64,000 nt of DNA from Nonomuraea polychroma (GTDB lineage: Bacteria > Actinomycetota > Actinomycetes > Streptosporangiales > Streptosporangiaceae). The stretch covers positions 10,753,501 to 10,817,500 of the forward strand of contig NZ_SAUN01000001.1 in NCBI RefSeq assembly GCF_004011505.1, written 5' to 3'. The notes beneath the pieces are model-generated. The model was not told where the DNA came from. It did not search any database and saw only the letters and a program-made list of their open reading frames with translations. Positions 1-8,460 of this stretch are shown in pieces. Made by a program: the position numbers and the translations under genes. Each line of letters opens with the position of its first letter. Positions within the stretch are counted from its first letter, which is position 1.

Positions 1-2
1 GC

Positions 3-296
3 TGGGAAGAGCCGTTCGTCTGGCTGCACGCTCCCGACGGCAGCGGGCAGGGCGTGCAGATCCGCCGCGGTGGCGACACCCCGCATCAAGTGGCCGATCT
101 CGCTGATCAGGTGCAGGAGTGGGCCGTCGAAGCCCTGTGGCTGGAGGGTTTGCCGGCAGTCTGGCCGGAATGCCCGGCGCATCCGGACACCCACCCGCTG
201 AGCGCCACGGTCACGGGCGGCGTCGCCGTGTGGGCGTGCCCGCAGACGAAGACGGTCATCGCCGCCATCGGCGGGCTGCCCGAACGGAACGGCTGA
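3..296 (+). CDS. Hypothetical protein, C-terminal part only
   Basis: The reading frame is open from the left edge of the window and ends at TGA 294-296. About 97 residues are visible and the true start lies outside. It is acidic, with three tryptophans and two cysteines (PECPAHPDTHPL and VWACPQTK), the look of a small soluble actinobacterial protein. I do not recognise a family. A strong hairpin follows the stop, so this is the last gene of its transcript. Function unknown; that it is coding is fairly sure from frame length and GC-rich third positions. Confidence 0.6.
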   Translation, partial: WEEPFVWLHAPDGSGQGVQIRRGGDTPHQVADLADQVQEWAVEALWLEGLPAVWPECPAHPDTHPLSATVTGGVAVWACPQTKTVIAAIGGLPERNG

Positions 297-304
297 GCAA
301 CAAG

Positions 305-344
305 AAGCGCTCCCCGCGGGGACGGTCGTCCCGGGGGAGCGCTT
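305..344. terminator. Bidirectional hairpin terminator
   Basis: A perfect 11-bp outer stem (AAGCGCTCCCC at 305-315 with GGGGAGCGCTT at 334-344) encloses an inner GGGAC/GTCCC stem. It lies between a plus-strand stop at 296 and a minus-strand stop at 361, so it can end both converging transcripts. The right arm ends in TTT on the plus strand and the left arm begins AA, giving short U-runs in both directions. Confidence 0.8.
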
Positions 345-360
345 TGTGATGATTGATCGG

Positions 361-1728
361 CTACCAGTCGCCGCCGAAGTCTCCGCCTCCGAAGTCTCCG
401 CCGCCGCCGCCGAAGTCGCCCCAGCCGCCGTCTCCGCCGCCGAAGTCGCCCGCGCCGGCGTCAGCGGCGCCCTCGGCGTAGCCGGCGCCGTAGCCGCCCA
501 TGCCCCAGCCGCCGCTCAGCATGCTGCCCATCATGGTGCCGATGAACATGCCGGTCATGATGTCGCCGAAGCCACCGTAGTAGCCGTACGCGTAGGGCTG
601 GTAGGCCGGGCCCGCGTCGTAGTAGGGCCGGCGCTGGCCGTCGACCATGACCTCGCGCATCTGCGGGTCGAAGCCGCGCTCCACGGCCTCGGCGTCCGCA
701 CGGCAGGCGGGCACGTCGCGGACGGCGCCGCCGGGCGGGGCCCAGCGCACGTCGCGGGCCGACGGGCCGTGCTGCGGGTTGAAGAAGCAGGGCGCGCGCC
801 GCTCGGGGACCGGCTCGTTGTTGACCTTGGCCTTGACCACGGCCAGCGCGTAGCGGCCGTCCTCGAGGGTCTGGGTGACCTCGCGGACCTGGTCGACACG
901 CTCGATGGTGGCCAGCTGGGTCTTGGCCTTCTCGTAGGAGTCCAGCGCCGTCTGCCACTCGTCGATGTGCTTGCCGCCCTCACCGGAGAGGGTGACGTCG
1001 GCGTCGACAGCGGTGATCTCCTCACCGAGCTTGGTGACGTCCTCGTCCACGGTCTGCTTGACCGCGGCCAGGTCCTTGGCCTCCTGGATGGCGCGCTTCT
1101 TCTTCTTGTTGCTGGAGTAGAGGAAGTAGCCGCCACCGCCGACCAGGGCCAGCACGCCCAGGCCGACCAGCGCGGCGGTGCCGCCGGCGCCCGGGTTGGC
1201 CTGGCTGCCGGTGTCGAGAGCCGTGCGCGTCTTGCCCGCGACGGCGGCGTCGACCCGGTTGACGAAGTCCTTCATCCCGTCGACGACGTCAGAGTTGGCA
1301 GTGACGGCGCGATTGGCCAGCTCGCCCGCCATGCCGCTCCGGCGGATGGCGCTCGAGGCGGCGAACAACGTCTGGCCGTCGAGCACCGCGATGGTGGCGC
1401 GGGGCCGGCCCGCCGCGGTCAGCGCGGAGTTGAGCGAGCTCATGAACGGCGCAATGGTGGAGTTGTCCACGGTCCCGTCGGGAAGCGCCACAGCGTAGAT
1501 CTTGCTGTCGGCTCCCTTCAGCGCGTCACTGATCTCACTCTGCTGGTCCGACGTCAAGGGGGAGCCGGACACCACGTAAAGCGGATTGTTCTTCCAGTTG
1601 GACACCACCGACTGAGCGTCAGGGGGAGCCGCCGCCGCGTTGGCGGCAGGGGACAGCGCAAGAACGACGAATAGACCGACGATCAGAGCCGCGATCGCGG
1701 CCCCTGCTCGGCGCAGCGAATGGGTCAT
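361..1728 (-). CDS. Secreted, membrane-anchored TPM-domain protein with glycine-rich tail
   Basis: 455 residues. The start is ATG 1728, chosen because GGAGG lies 10 nt upstream and a signal peptide follows at once (basic MTHSLRR, a hydrophobic core to about residue 28, then ANAAAAP). Residues ~45-175 match the TPM domain (TPM_phosphatase family, found in photosystem II repair and in secreted actinobacterial proteins). A transmembrane helix lies at ~187-208, followed by a basic and coiled-coil region (~210-300). The last ~40 residues are Gly/Asp/Trp repeats of the GGGDFGG type. The likely topology is an extracellular TPM domain, one membrane helix and a cytoplasmic helical and glycine-rich tail. 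Role unknown; TPM proteins are usually linked to membrane or cell-wall quality control. Confidence 0.8.
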   Translation of the reverse strand: MTHSLRRAGAAIAALIVGLFVVLALSPAANAAAAPPDAQSVVSNWKNNPLYVVSGSPLTSDQQSEISDALKGADSKIYAVALPDGTVDNSTIAPFMSSLNSALTAAGRPRATIAVLDGQTLFAASSAIRRSGMAGELANRAVTANSDVVDGMKDFVNRVDAAVAGKTRTALDTGSQANPGAGGTAALVGLGVLALVGGGGYFLYSSNKKKKRAIQEAKDLAAVKQTVDEDVTKLGEEITAVDADVTLSGEGGKHIDEWQTALDSYEKAKTQLATIERVDQVREVTQTLEDGRYALAVVKAKVNNEPVPERRAPCFFNPQHGPSARDVRWAPPGGAVRDVPACRADAEAVERGFDPQMREVMVDGQRRPYYDAGPAYQPYAYGYYGGFGDIMTGMFIGTMMGSMLSGGWGMGGYGAGYAEGAADAGAGDFGGGDGGWGDFGGGGGDFGGGDFGGDW

Positions 1729-1898
1729 TGGCAGCAAGCCTCCTTCGCCCTTGAGGACGAATGGGCGGTCGGCAAAGTTCCTCACTGCGCACGTTACCCG
1801 CAGGAAAGCCCGCAGGCGCACACCCTCGACGAAGATCCTGGGGCTGCGAATTCTCTTACCCATCCCATTGACGTCAAGTCAAGGTCACGTGCGGTGGG

Positions 1899-3647
1899 TC
1901 AGGAGTCCTTGATCTCGCAGATCACCGCGCCTGACGTCACCGTCTGGCCCACGGCCGCCGTGAGACCGGTGATCGTGCCGGACTTGTGCGCGGCCAGCGG
2001 CTGCTCCATCTTCATGGCTTCCAGCACGACGACCGTGTCGCCCTCGTGCACCGTGTCCCCGTCGGCGGCCACCAGCTTGACGATCGTGCCCTGCATCGGG
2101 CTCACCAGCGAGTCCCCGCCCGCCGCGGACTTCTTGGCCGCGCCGCCGCCGCGCCGATGCGGCGCCTTGTTCGCCGCAGGCGTAGCGGCGGACGTGCCGA
2201 GCCCCGCGGGCAGGACCACCTCCAGGCGTTTGCCGCCGACCTCGACCGTCACCGTCTCGCGCGACGGGGCCTCGGTCGCGGCCACCTCCTCCGCGTATGG
2301 CGGGATCGTGTTGTCCCACTCGGTCTCGATCCACCGCGTGTGCACGGAGAACGGCGCGGACGTGAAAGCCGGGTCGGCGACGACCGCCCGGTGGAACGGC
2401 AGCACCGTCGGCATCCCGGAGATCTCGAACTCCGCCAGCGCCCGCCGCGAGCGCTCCAACGCCTCCTGCCGGGTGCGCCCGGTCACGATCAACTTGGCCA
2501 GCAGCGAGTCGAACGCTCCGGGCACCGTCTCGCCCTGCTCATAACCGGAGTCCAGGCGCACGCCGGGACCGGAGGGAGCGCGCCAGCCGGTGATGGTGCC
2601 GGGGGCGGGCAGGAAGCCCCGCCCGGCGTCCTCGGCGTTGACGCGGAACTCGATGGAGTGGCCGCGCAGGGGCGGGTCGTCGTAGCCCAGGGGCTCGCCG
2701 TCGGCGATGCGGAACATCTCCCGTACGAGGTCGATGCCGACGACCTCCTCGGTCACCGGGTGCTCGACCTGCAGGCGGGTGTTGACCTCCAGGAACGAGA
2801 CCGTGCCGTCCTGGCCGACGAGGAACTCGCACGTCCCGGCCCCGACATATCCCGCCTCCCGCAGGATGGCCTTGGAGCTGTCGCGCAGCAGCGCTTCCTG
2901 CTCGGCCGACAGGAACGGCGCCGGCGCCTCCTCCACCAGCTTCTGGTGGCGGCGCTGCAGCGAGCAGTCGCGGGTGGAGACCACGACCACGGAGCCGTGC
3001 GCGTCGGCCAGGCACTGGGTCTCGACGTGGCGGGGCCGGTCCAGGTAACGCTCGACGAAGCACTCGCCGCGCCCGAAGGCCGCCACCGCCTCGCGTACCG
3101 CGCTGTCGTACAGGTCGGGGATCTCCTCCAGGGTCCGGGCGACCTTCAGCCCGCGCCCGCCGCCGCCGTACGCGGCCTTGATCGCGATCGGCAGCCCGTG
3201 CTCCTCGGCGAACGCCACCACCTCGCCGACCCCGGACACCGGGTCCTTGGTGCCCGCGACGAGCGGCGCGCCGACCTTCTGCGCGATGTGCCTGGCCTGC
3301 ACCTTGTCCCCGAGCGCGGCGATCGCGGCCGGGGGCGGCCCGATCCAGATCAGGCCCGCGTCGATGACGGCCTCGGCGAAGGCGGCGTTCTCGGCCAGGA
3401 AGCCGTACCCGGGATGCACGGCCTCGGCGCCCGAGCGGGACGCCACGTCGAGCAGCTTGGCGATGTCGAGGTAGGTCTCGGCAGGGGACTGTCCACCCAG
3501 CGCGTAGGCCTCATCGGCCACCCTGGCGTGCAGTGCGTCGAGGTCCTGGTCGGCGTAGACCGCCACGCTGGCGATGCCGGCGTCCTTGCACGCACGGGCC
3601 ACCCGTACGGCGATCTCGCCGCGGTTGGCGATCAGAACCTTCCGCAC
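1899..3647 (-). CDS. accA: Acyl-CoA (acetyl/propionyl-CoA) carboxylase alpha subunit: biotin carboxylase plus biotin carrier
   Basis: 582 residues, GTG start at 3647 behind AGGAAGG. It carries ATP-dependent carboxylation of biotin and passes the CO2 to a separate carboxyltransferase. The biotin-carboxylase half starts with VLIANRGEIAVRVARA, has the glycine-rich ATP-grasp loop GGGGRG, and contains FLEVNTRLQVEHPVTE. A proline/alanine-rich linker (~470-510) leads to the carrier domain, whose biotinylated lysine is in VLEAMKMEQ near residue 545. This two-in-one layout is the normal actinobacterial AccA. It sits 24 nt behind an SDR gene and is probably cotranscribed with it. A matching beta and epsilon pair lies ~45 kb away (49189-50987). 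Confidence 0.93.
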   Translation of the reverse strand: MRKVLIANRGEIAVRVARACKDAGIASVAVYADQDLDALHARVADEAYALGGQSPAETYLDIAKLLDVASRSGAEAVHPGYGFLAENAAFAEAVIDAGLIWIGPPPAAIAALGDKVQARHIAQKVGAPLVAGTKDPVSGVGEVVAFAEEHGLPIAIKAAYGGGGRGLKVARTLEEIPDLYDSAVREAVAAFGRGECFVERYLDRPRHVETQCLADAHGSVVVVSTRDCSLQRRHQKLVEEAPAPFLSAEQEALLRDSSKAILREAGYVGAGTCEFLVGQDGTVSFLEVNTRLQVEHPVTEEVVGIDLVREMFRIADGEPLGYDDPPLRGHSIEFRVNAEDAGRGFLPAPGTITGWRAPSGPGVRLDSGYEQGETVPGAFDSLLAKLIVTGRTRQEALERSRRALAEFEISGMPTVLPFHRAVVADPAFTSAPFSVHTRWIETEWDNTIPPYAEEVAATEAPSRETVTVEVGGKRLEVVLPAGLGTSAATPAANKAPHRRGGGAAKKSAAGGDSLVSPMQGTIVKLVAADGDTVHEGDTVVVLEAMKMEQPLAAHKSGTITGLTAAVGQTVTSGAVICEIKDS

Positions 3648-3671
3648 CGATGTCCGTCCTTCCTGTGAGAG

Positions 3672-4391
3672 TCAGCGGCCCAGGTACGCGCCGCCGTTGA
3701 CGTGGAGCACCTGCCCGGTGACGTGCCCGGCTCCCGCGGAGGCCAGGTACAGAACGGTATCCGCCACGTCAGATGGAGTGCCAGGCCGGCCGTTACGCGT
3801 GTTCTCCACGCGGGCCCTGATGCCGTCCTCCGTGAGGCGGCCGCGGAAGAACTCGGTGTCCAGGACCAGGCCGGGGGAGACGACGTTCGCGGTGATGCCC
3901 CTGGGGCCCAGCTCGGCGGCCAGGTCGGCGGTCCAGGACTCGATGGCGGCCTTGGCGGCGCCGTAGGAGCCGGAGCCCGTGCCGCGGGCGGCGATCGAGC
4001 CGATCGACACGATCCGGCCGCCCTTGCTCATGCGCGGCGCCAGCGCGGTCGTGACCAGCACGGCGGACATCAGGTTGGCGTTGAGATTGGCCCACCACGC
4101 CTCGGCCACGTCCATCAGGTCGTCCGGCTGCCTGCGGTCGAGGTTGGTGTTGCCGCCGGCGTTGTTGACGAGCACGTCCACGCGCGACGGCAGGCTGTCG
4201 AGCGCCTCCTTGACGGCGACGGGGCTGGCGGCGTTGAAGGCCGCGTACGCCGCGCCGAGCCGTTCGGCGGCCTCTTTCAGCACGTGCTCGCGGCGGCCGG
4301 TGATCGTGACGTGGTCGCCCAGCGAGGAGAACGCCGCGGCGATCGCGTAGCCGATCCCGGTGCCGCCGCCGGTCACCACAACCTCGCGCAT
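3672..4391 (-). CDS. Short-chain dehydrogenase/reductase (FabG-like)
   Basis: 239 residues, ATG 4391 with GGGAG ten bases upstream. Classical SDR with Rossmann fold: the cofactor motif TGGGTGIG (residues 7-14), structural NNAGG (76-80), and a Ser132, Tyr143, Lys147 catalytic set (YGAAK). The C terminus G-GHVTGQVLHVNGG is typical of 3-oxoacyl-ACP/acyl-CoA reductases. It is directly upstream of the biotin carboxylase subunit, which suggests a fatty-acyl or branched-chain catabolic role. The substrate cannot be told from sequence. The annotation as an NAD(P)-dependent oxidoreductase is firm; FabG activity is a guess. Confidence 0.88.
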   Translation of the reverse strand: MREVVVTGGGTGIGYAIAAAFSSLGDHVTITGRREHVLKEAAERLGAAYAAFNAASPVAVKEALDSLPSRVDVLVNNAGGNTNLDRRQPDDLMDVAEAWWANLNANLMSAVLVTTALAPRMSKGGRIVSIGSIAARGTGSGSYGAAKAAIESWTADLAAELGPRGITANVVSPGLVLDTEFFRGRLTEDGIRARVENTRNGRPGTPSDVADTVLYLASAGAGHVTGQVLHVNGGAYLGR

Positions 4392-4481
4392 GCCCGGACA
4401 GCTCCCGTCAAATCCGAATCTTCCTCTGGAAGACCATAGCCGCTCGGTATAACCACGACGACGCCCGGTGTACCCCCTTTA

Positions 4482-4501
4482 GTGTGATGGCGCTTTCACA
4501 C
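4482..4501. promoter_or_regulatory. Inverted repeat before the first WXG100 gene
   Basis: GTGTGA (4482-4487) and TCACAC (4496-4501) form a perfect 6-bp inverted repeat with an 8-bp spacer. It ends five bases before the AGGAGG-type ribosome binding site of the WXG100 gene at 4517. The spacing differs from the TGTGA-N6-TCACA rule of CRP sites by two bases. It may be an operator or a small leader hairpin. Confidence 0.3.
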
Positions 4502-4516
4502 GGTCAGGAGGTTTGC

Positions 4517-4789
4517 ATGAGCCAGAGTATGCTCGGCGGCGATCCCGCGGAAATGCAGCAGATGGCCAGCCAGTTCACGCAGCAGTCGGAGGCGGTCCGC
4601 ACCACGATGACCGCGCTCGACCGCGAGGCCGCCAAGGTCGGCACGGCGTGGACGGGTCCCGGAGCGCAGCGTTTCCAGCAGGCCTGGCAGAACTACCGCA
4701 CGGCCTTCCAGCGCATGACGGAGGAGCTCGCGGAGGCTTCTCGCGTCATCGGCACCTACCGGCAGAACATCGAGTCCGCGACGAAATGA
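4517..4789 (+). CDS. WXG100-family (ESAT-6-like) protein
   Basis: 90 residues. ATG 4517 is preferred over an in-frame ATG at 4484 because CAGGAGG lies 5-6 nt before it and family length is about 100. The protein is two helices around the motif WTG at residues 45-47, followed by a Phe/Trp-rich second helix (GAQRFQQAWQNY). These small proteins leave through the type VII system as helical dimers. It is a stand-alone gene, closed by a terminator, and sits next to mycP. The C terminus SATK has no clear YxxxD/E signal, so it may depend on a partner or form a homodimer. Confidence 0.88.
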   Translation: MSQSMLGGDPAEMQQMASQFTQQSEAVRTTMTALDREAAKVGTAWTGPGAQRFQQAWQNYRTAFQRMTEELAEASRVIGTYRQNIESATK

Positions 4790-4791
4790 TC

Positions 4792-4837
4792 AACGGAACG
4801 GAGCCCTGGCGACGCGCCGCTGGGGCTTCTTTCCGTT
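4792..4837 (+). terminator. Hairpin terminator after the WXG100 gene
   Basis: AACGGAA (4792-4798) pairs with TTCCGTT (4831-4837). An inner GC-rich arm (AGCCCTGGCG with CGCTGGGGCT, imperfect) fills the middle. It starts three bases after the stop codon and would separate the WXG100 transcript from mycP. Confidence 0.65.
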
Positions 4838-4881
4838 GAACCGGGCAACGCGCCGAATCGGGCAAGCTACGCTTTTCCGCC

Positions 4882-6024
4882 ATGATTGGTCGCGCCCTTG
4901 TGGCGAGCGTGCTCGCCCTGCAGGTTCCGCTGGCGCCCGCGACGGCCGCTCGTGAGCCCTGCAACCCGCCCAGGGGCGTCCTGGAGAGCAGCGAGTCCTG
5001 GGCGCAGAAACGGCTCGACCCCAAACGTGTCTGGTCGCTGTCCACCGGCGCCGGCGTGCGTGTGGCGATCATCGACAGCGGCGTCGACCTGCAACATCCG
5101 CAGATCCGCCTGGCAGGCAGAGCCGACCTCACCGGCACCGGCTACCGCGACTGCGTAGGGCACGGGACCGCGGTGGCGGGCATCATCGGCGCACAATACA
5201 TGCAGGGCGTGCTCTTCTACGGCATGGCGCCGGGCGCGCGGCTGCTGTCGTACAAGCAGACCAACGCCGAGCGGTCCGAGGGGCTCGACCTGCTTGTGAG
5301 GGCCATCAAGTCGGCCGCCGACCAGGGGGCCGAGGTCATCAACGTGTCGATCTCGACGACGGACCAGCCCTCGCTCAAGGCGGCCGTGGACTACGCGCTC
5401 GCCAAGGACGCCGTCATCGTGGCCGCCGCGGGCAACATCAAGAGCGAGGACGGCACCCCTGTCCGCGACTACCCGGCGTCCTACGAGGGCGTCCTGGCGG
5501 TGGGCGCGGCCGGGCCGAACGGCCTCCTGTCCGAATTCTCCAACCCCAAGACGCCTGTCGCCGTGCTCGGTCCGGGCCAGGGCATCACCTCGACCTGGCC
5601 GGGAGGTTCCTACTACAAGGACCTCAAGGGGACCAGCTACGCGGCCCCGTACGTGTCCGGGGTGGCGGCGCTCGTCCGGGCCCGCTTCCCCACCCTGGAC
5701 CAGGCCCAGGTGCGGCAGCGCATCATCGCGACGGCCGACGGCGCCACCGGCGCGGGGAAGGGCGCCGGCATGGTCAACCCCATGCAGGCGCTCAGCGCCG
5801 TCCTTCCCTTCGAGCCCGCGAACGCCCCCGTGGTCGCCCCGCCTCCGGCCAGCCCGCTCCCGCGTGGAGCCGTGGCAAAGGTCCCGCCCGTGGACCAGAA
5901 CGCGGTCGACCTCGCCCTCATCATCGCCGGGTCGGCGCTGGGACTGGCGCTGCTCGTGGCCGCCGCCCGCGTCGTGATCCCCATGGGCCGGCGCAGGGGC
6001 TGGCGGCCCGGACGCGCCGAGTGA
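4882..6024 (+). CDS. mycP: Mycosin-type subtilisin protease of the type VII system (MycP)
   Basis: 380 residues. It has a signal peptide (hydrophobic to ~residue 20, ATAA), a subtilase domain, a Pro/Ala linker and one C-terminal transmembrane helix (~350-370) followed by a basic cytoplasmic tail: the standard mycosin topology with an extracellular, anchored protease. The catalytic triad is visible: Asp65 in AIIDSGVD, His94 in CVGHGTAVAG, Ser252 in LKGTSYAAPYVSG, with oxyanion Asn185. MycP is an essential structural and processing part of ESX systems. The start has no strong Shine-Dalgarno. It is the plus-strand neighbour of a WXG100 gene and a pseudokinase gene. Confidence 0.93.
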   Translation: MIGRALVASVLALQVPLAPATAAREPCNPPRGVLESSESWAQKRLDPKRVWSLSTGAGVRVAIIDSGVDLQHPQIRLAGRADLTGTGYRDCVGHGTAVAGIIGAQYMQGVLFYGMAPGARLLSYKQTNAERSEGLDLLVRAIKSAADQGAEVINVSISTTDQPSLKAAVDYALAKDAVIVAAAGNIKSEDGTPVRDYPASYEGVLAVGAAGPNGLLSEFSNPKTPVAVLGPGQGITSTWPGGSYYKDLKGTSYAAPYVSGVAALVRARFPTLDQAQVRQRIIATADGATGAGKGAGMVNPMQALSAVLPFEPANAPVVAPPPASPLPRGAVAKVPPVDQNAVDLALIIAGSALGLALLVAAARVVIPMGRRRGWRPGRAE

Positions 6025-6094
6025 CGGGCCTCACAGCGTCTGCAAGGAAACGGGACTGTGAATTGTCGAGTGGGGCGGCAAACAACTGATGCTG

Positions 6095-6126
6095 ATGTGA
6101 CAGATCTGGTTCAATGTGACGAGATC
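6095..6126 (+). promoter_or_regulatory. Direct repeat upstream of the pseudokinase gene
   Basis: ATGTGACAGATC (6095-6106) and ATGTGACGAGATC (6114-6126) repeat with a 19-bp period, 26 bp before the start codon. The position suits a regulator binding site, but no known consensus was matched. Confidence 0.3.
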
Positions 6127-6151
6127 ATGCTTTGCTGTGAAAGGTCTGGTC

Positions 6152-8416
6152 ATGAACCCTTTGCGCCCTGGTGATCCAGAGCAGATCGGCGAGTACGCCA
6201 TCGTCGGTCTCCTGGGAGAGGGGCCGCGGGGCGAGGTTTTCCTCGGACGGGAATCCGAAGACGCGCCCATCGTCGCCATCAAGCTGCTCCCGTCCGACCC
6301 TGAGACCGGCCCGGACGCGCTGGCCAAATACCTGCGCGCCAAGCGGGTGTCGAGTTCCTACGTGGCCAGGGTGCTGGGCGCCGGCCGGCTGGAGGATCGT
6401 CCGTACGTCGTCCGCGAGTACGTCGAGGGCAAGAGCCTCGCCCAGGTGGTGGCGGACGACGGGGCGCTGAGCGGTGACGCGCTCGAGCGGGTCGCGGTCG
6501 GGGTGCTGACCGCGCTGTCGGCCGTGCACCTCGCCGGGCTGTCGCACGGATCGCTGACGCCGCACAACGTGATCCTCGGCGCCGACGGTCCGAGAGTGAC
6601 CGACGCCGCGCTCGGCGAGCCCGTCGGCGAGGTCGTCTACCAGGCTCCCGAGCAGCTCGCCGGCCTGCAGTACGGTCCGTACGCGGACGTGTTCGCCTGG
6701 GCCTCGATCATCGCCTTCGCGGGGTCCGGCCGTCCGCCGTTCGACGGGCGGGAGGCGGTGCTGAACGCCGAGCCCGAGGTGGACGTCGAGGCCGAGCCGA
6801 TGCGCAGGGTGCTGCTGTCGGCACTGGCGAAGGAGGTCGGGCAGCGGCCGACCACGTACAGCGCGCTCATGCAGGTGCTCGGCGACGCCGGCGCCGCCCG
6901 GCCGCCGGCCGCACCGGAGACGGTGATCGAAGGCGTTCCGGTCCCAGGCGTGCCGATCCCCGACCAGGGTCAGCCCACGCTCATCGAGGGTGCTCCGCCG
7001 ATCCACATCCCGCTGGCGCAGGGCCCGATCCAGGGCCCGCCCCCGCAGGGTCCTCCCATGCAGGGCCCTCCGCTGCAGGGTCCGCCCATGCAGAGCCCTC
7101 CGCTGCAGGGTCCTCCTATGCAGGGGCCCCCGCTGCAGGGTCCTCCCATACAAGGTCCCCCGCTGCAGGGGCCGCCGGTGCAAGGTCCGCCCATGGAGGG
7201 GTACCCGCCCGTGCCGGGGCCGCTGGTGCAGGGGCCACCCGTGCACGGTGCGCCCGTTCAGGGGCCGCCGCCGATGCAGGGCATGAGCGTGCCGCCCCCG
7301 GTGCCGCAGCAGCCCGAGGCGCCCATGTGGGGACCGCCGGAGCAGGACCCGCAGCCGCCGCACCAGATCAGGCTGGAGGCGATGCCCGCCGGGTCCGCCG
7401 CCCAGACACCGCGCCGGGGCTTCCCCGTGGCGCTGGTCGCCGGCGTCGGAGTGGTGGTGCTCCTGTCCGGCCTGGGCCTGTGGGGCGCCAACAGGTACGT
7501 GAAGTTGGAGCCGGTCAACCCTGCCTCCGTGGCTCAGGCCAACGCGGACCAGGTCCCGGTGCCCGCCGGCACCTCGGTGGCTCCCGTGCCGCAGGGCTCC
7601 AACCCCGTCGGCGCCGACCCGCAGCAGACGCAGCCCGATGTCCCGGTTCCCTGGAACACCACGGGCAGCACTGACGATTCGGGCATCGGCCCGATGATCC
7701 TGCCCACCGACGACACGTCGGCCTCGCCCCCGGTGCCCGAGCTCACGACCATGCCCCCCACGCCGGCCCCGGTGCCCACGCAGCCGATCCCCACCACGCA
7801 GCCCACCGCGACGGGATCGGCCCCGGTCCGGGCGACGCCCACCAAGAAGCGCAAGCACACGCCCACGGCCACCGTCACCAAGACGGTGAAGCCGAGCACG
7901 ACCCCCACCCAGGAGCCCACGCCGACGGAGGAGCCGACGCCGACGCCCACGAAGACGACGGCCAAGCCGACCCCGACGAAGACCACGGCGAAGCCCACTC
8001 CCACGAAGACGACGGCCAAGCCGACCCCCACGAAGACCACGGCGAAGCCCACGCCGACCAAGACGACGGCCAAGCCCACGCAGCCGCCGGCGAAGAACCC
8101 GTACACGCCTCAGCAGGTGTGCGGGGCCGGCTTCTCCATCCAGCGCTCCAGCGTGTTCACCGGCGGCACCACGTACCAGCTGTGGAACAACAGCACCGGC
8201 CAGAACTGCGTGGTCACCATGAAGTCCGCGGACGTGGGCAAGAAGACCCCGGTCAGCGCCACCCTGGACGTCCAGGGCGGGGGCTCGGCCACGGACTCGG
8301 GCAACTTCGAGTACTACGCGGGGCCGGTCAAGCTGCCCGCCAAGGGCAAGTGCGTGAAGTTCTCCGGCAGCGTCGGCTCGCAGCGCACCAGCGTCGGCTG
8401 GGCCAACTGCGGCTGA
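6152..8416 (+). CDS. Membrane Ser/Thr pseudokinase with proline-rich repeats and a four-Cys C-terminal domain
   Basis: 754 residues from ATG 6152 (an upstream in-frame start at 6116 is possible). Residues ~13-255 are a protein-kinase fold: a loop GEGPRGEV, Lys44 in VAIKLL, and an APE-like motif QAPEQ. The catalytic-loop HRD is replaced by HGS (132-134), so the base Asp is missing, and DFG reads DAA (Asp151 kept). This predicts an inactive or atypical kinase. Then come QGPP repeats (~290-375), a transmembrane helix (~428-450), Thr/Pro-rich KTTAKPTPT repeats (~600-645), and an extracellular domain (~657-753) with four cysteines that is repeated in the M23 peptidase at 27023. Its place inside the T7SS locus suggests a regulatory or scaffold role. 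Confidence 0.85.
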   Translation: MNPLRPGDPEQIGEYAIVGLLGEGPRGEVFLGRESEDAPIVAIKLLPSDPETGPDALAKYLRAKRVSSSYVARVLGAGRLEDRPYVVREYVEGKSLAQVVADDGALSGDALERVAVGVLTALSAVHLAGLSHGSLTPHNVILGADGPRVTDAALGEPVGEVVYQAPEQLAGLQYGPYADVFAWASIIAFAGSGRPPFDGREAVLNAEPEVDVEAEPMRRVLLSALAKEVGQRPTTYSALMQVLGDAGAARPPAAPETVIEGVPVPGVPIPDQGQPTLIEGAPPIHIPLAQGPIQGPPPQGPPMQGPPLQGPPMQSPPLQGPPMQGPPLQGPPIQGPPLQGPPVQGPPMEGYPPVPGPLVQGPPVHGAPVQGPPPMQGMSVPPPVPQQPEAPMWGPPEQDPQPPHQIRLEAMPAGSAAQTPRRGFPVALVAGVGVVVLLSGLGLWGANRYVKLEPVNPASVAQANADQVPVPAGTSVAPVPQGSNPVGADPQQTQPDVPVPWNTTGSTDDSGIGPMILPTDDTSASPPVPELTTMPPTPAPVPTQPIPTTQPTATGSAPVRATPTKKRKHTPTATVTKTVKPSTTPTQEPTPTEEPTPTPTKTTAKPTPTKTTAKPTPTKTTAKPTPTKTTAKPTPTKTTAKPTQPPAKNPYTPQQVCGAGFSIQRSSVFTGGTTYQLWNNSTGQNCVVTMKSADVGKKTPVSATLDVQGGGSATDSGNFEYYAGPVKLPAKGKCVKFSGSVGSQRTSVGWANCG
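7019..7285 (+). repeat. QGPP-coding short tandem repeats inside the pseudokinase gene
   Basis: About fifteen 12- to 15-bp units encode Q-G-P-P-M/L/I/V, making a disordered proline-rich cytoplasmic linker between the kinase fold and the membrane helix. The units vary at third positions, so this is protein-level repetition rather than recent slippage. Confidence 0.8.
7952..8086 (+). repeat. Five 27-bp repeats encoding KTTAKPTPT
   Basis: Five near-identical 27-bp units start at 7952 and encode the nine residues KTTAKPTPT; the last unit diverges to KTTAKPTQP. The stretch forms an extracellular Thr/Pro-rich stalk, like mucin-type or wall-spanning linkers, in front of the C-terminal domain. Confidence 0.85.
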
Positions 8417-8423
8417 GCCGTCC

Positions 8424-8452
8424 CAGGGCCCGGACCTCGCGTCCGGGCCCTG
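8424..8452. terminator. Bidirectional hairpin terminator
   Basis: A perfect 12-bp stem, CAGGGCCCGGAC (8424-8435) with GTCCGGGCCCTG (8441-8452), and a 5-base loop. It fills the gap between the converging pseudokinase gene (stop 8416) and the transglycosylase gene (stop 8461). Confidence 0.85.
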
Positions 8453-8460
8453 AACGCCGG

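Noticed and set aside
4482..4501. CRP-type cAMP receptor site
   Set aside because: The TGTGA/TCACA arms are 8 bp apart instead of 6, so CRP binding cannot be claimed.
7019..8086. Short regular repeats that might be a CRISPR array
   Set aside because: They are in-frame coding repeats (QGPP and KTTAKPTPT units) without unique spacers or cas genes.
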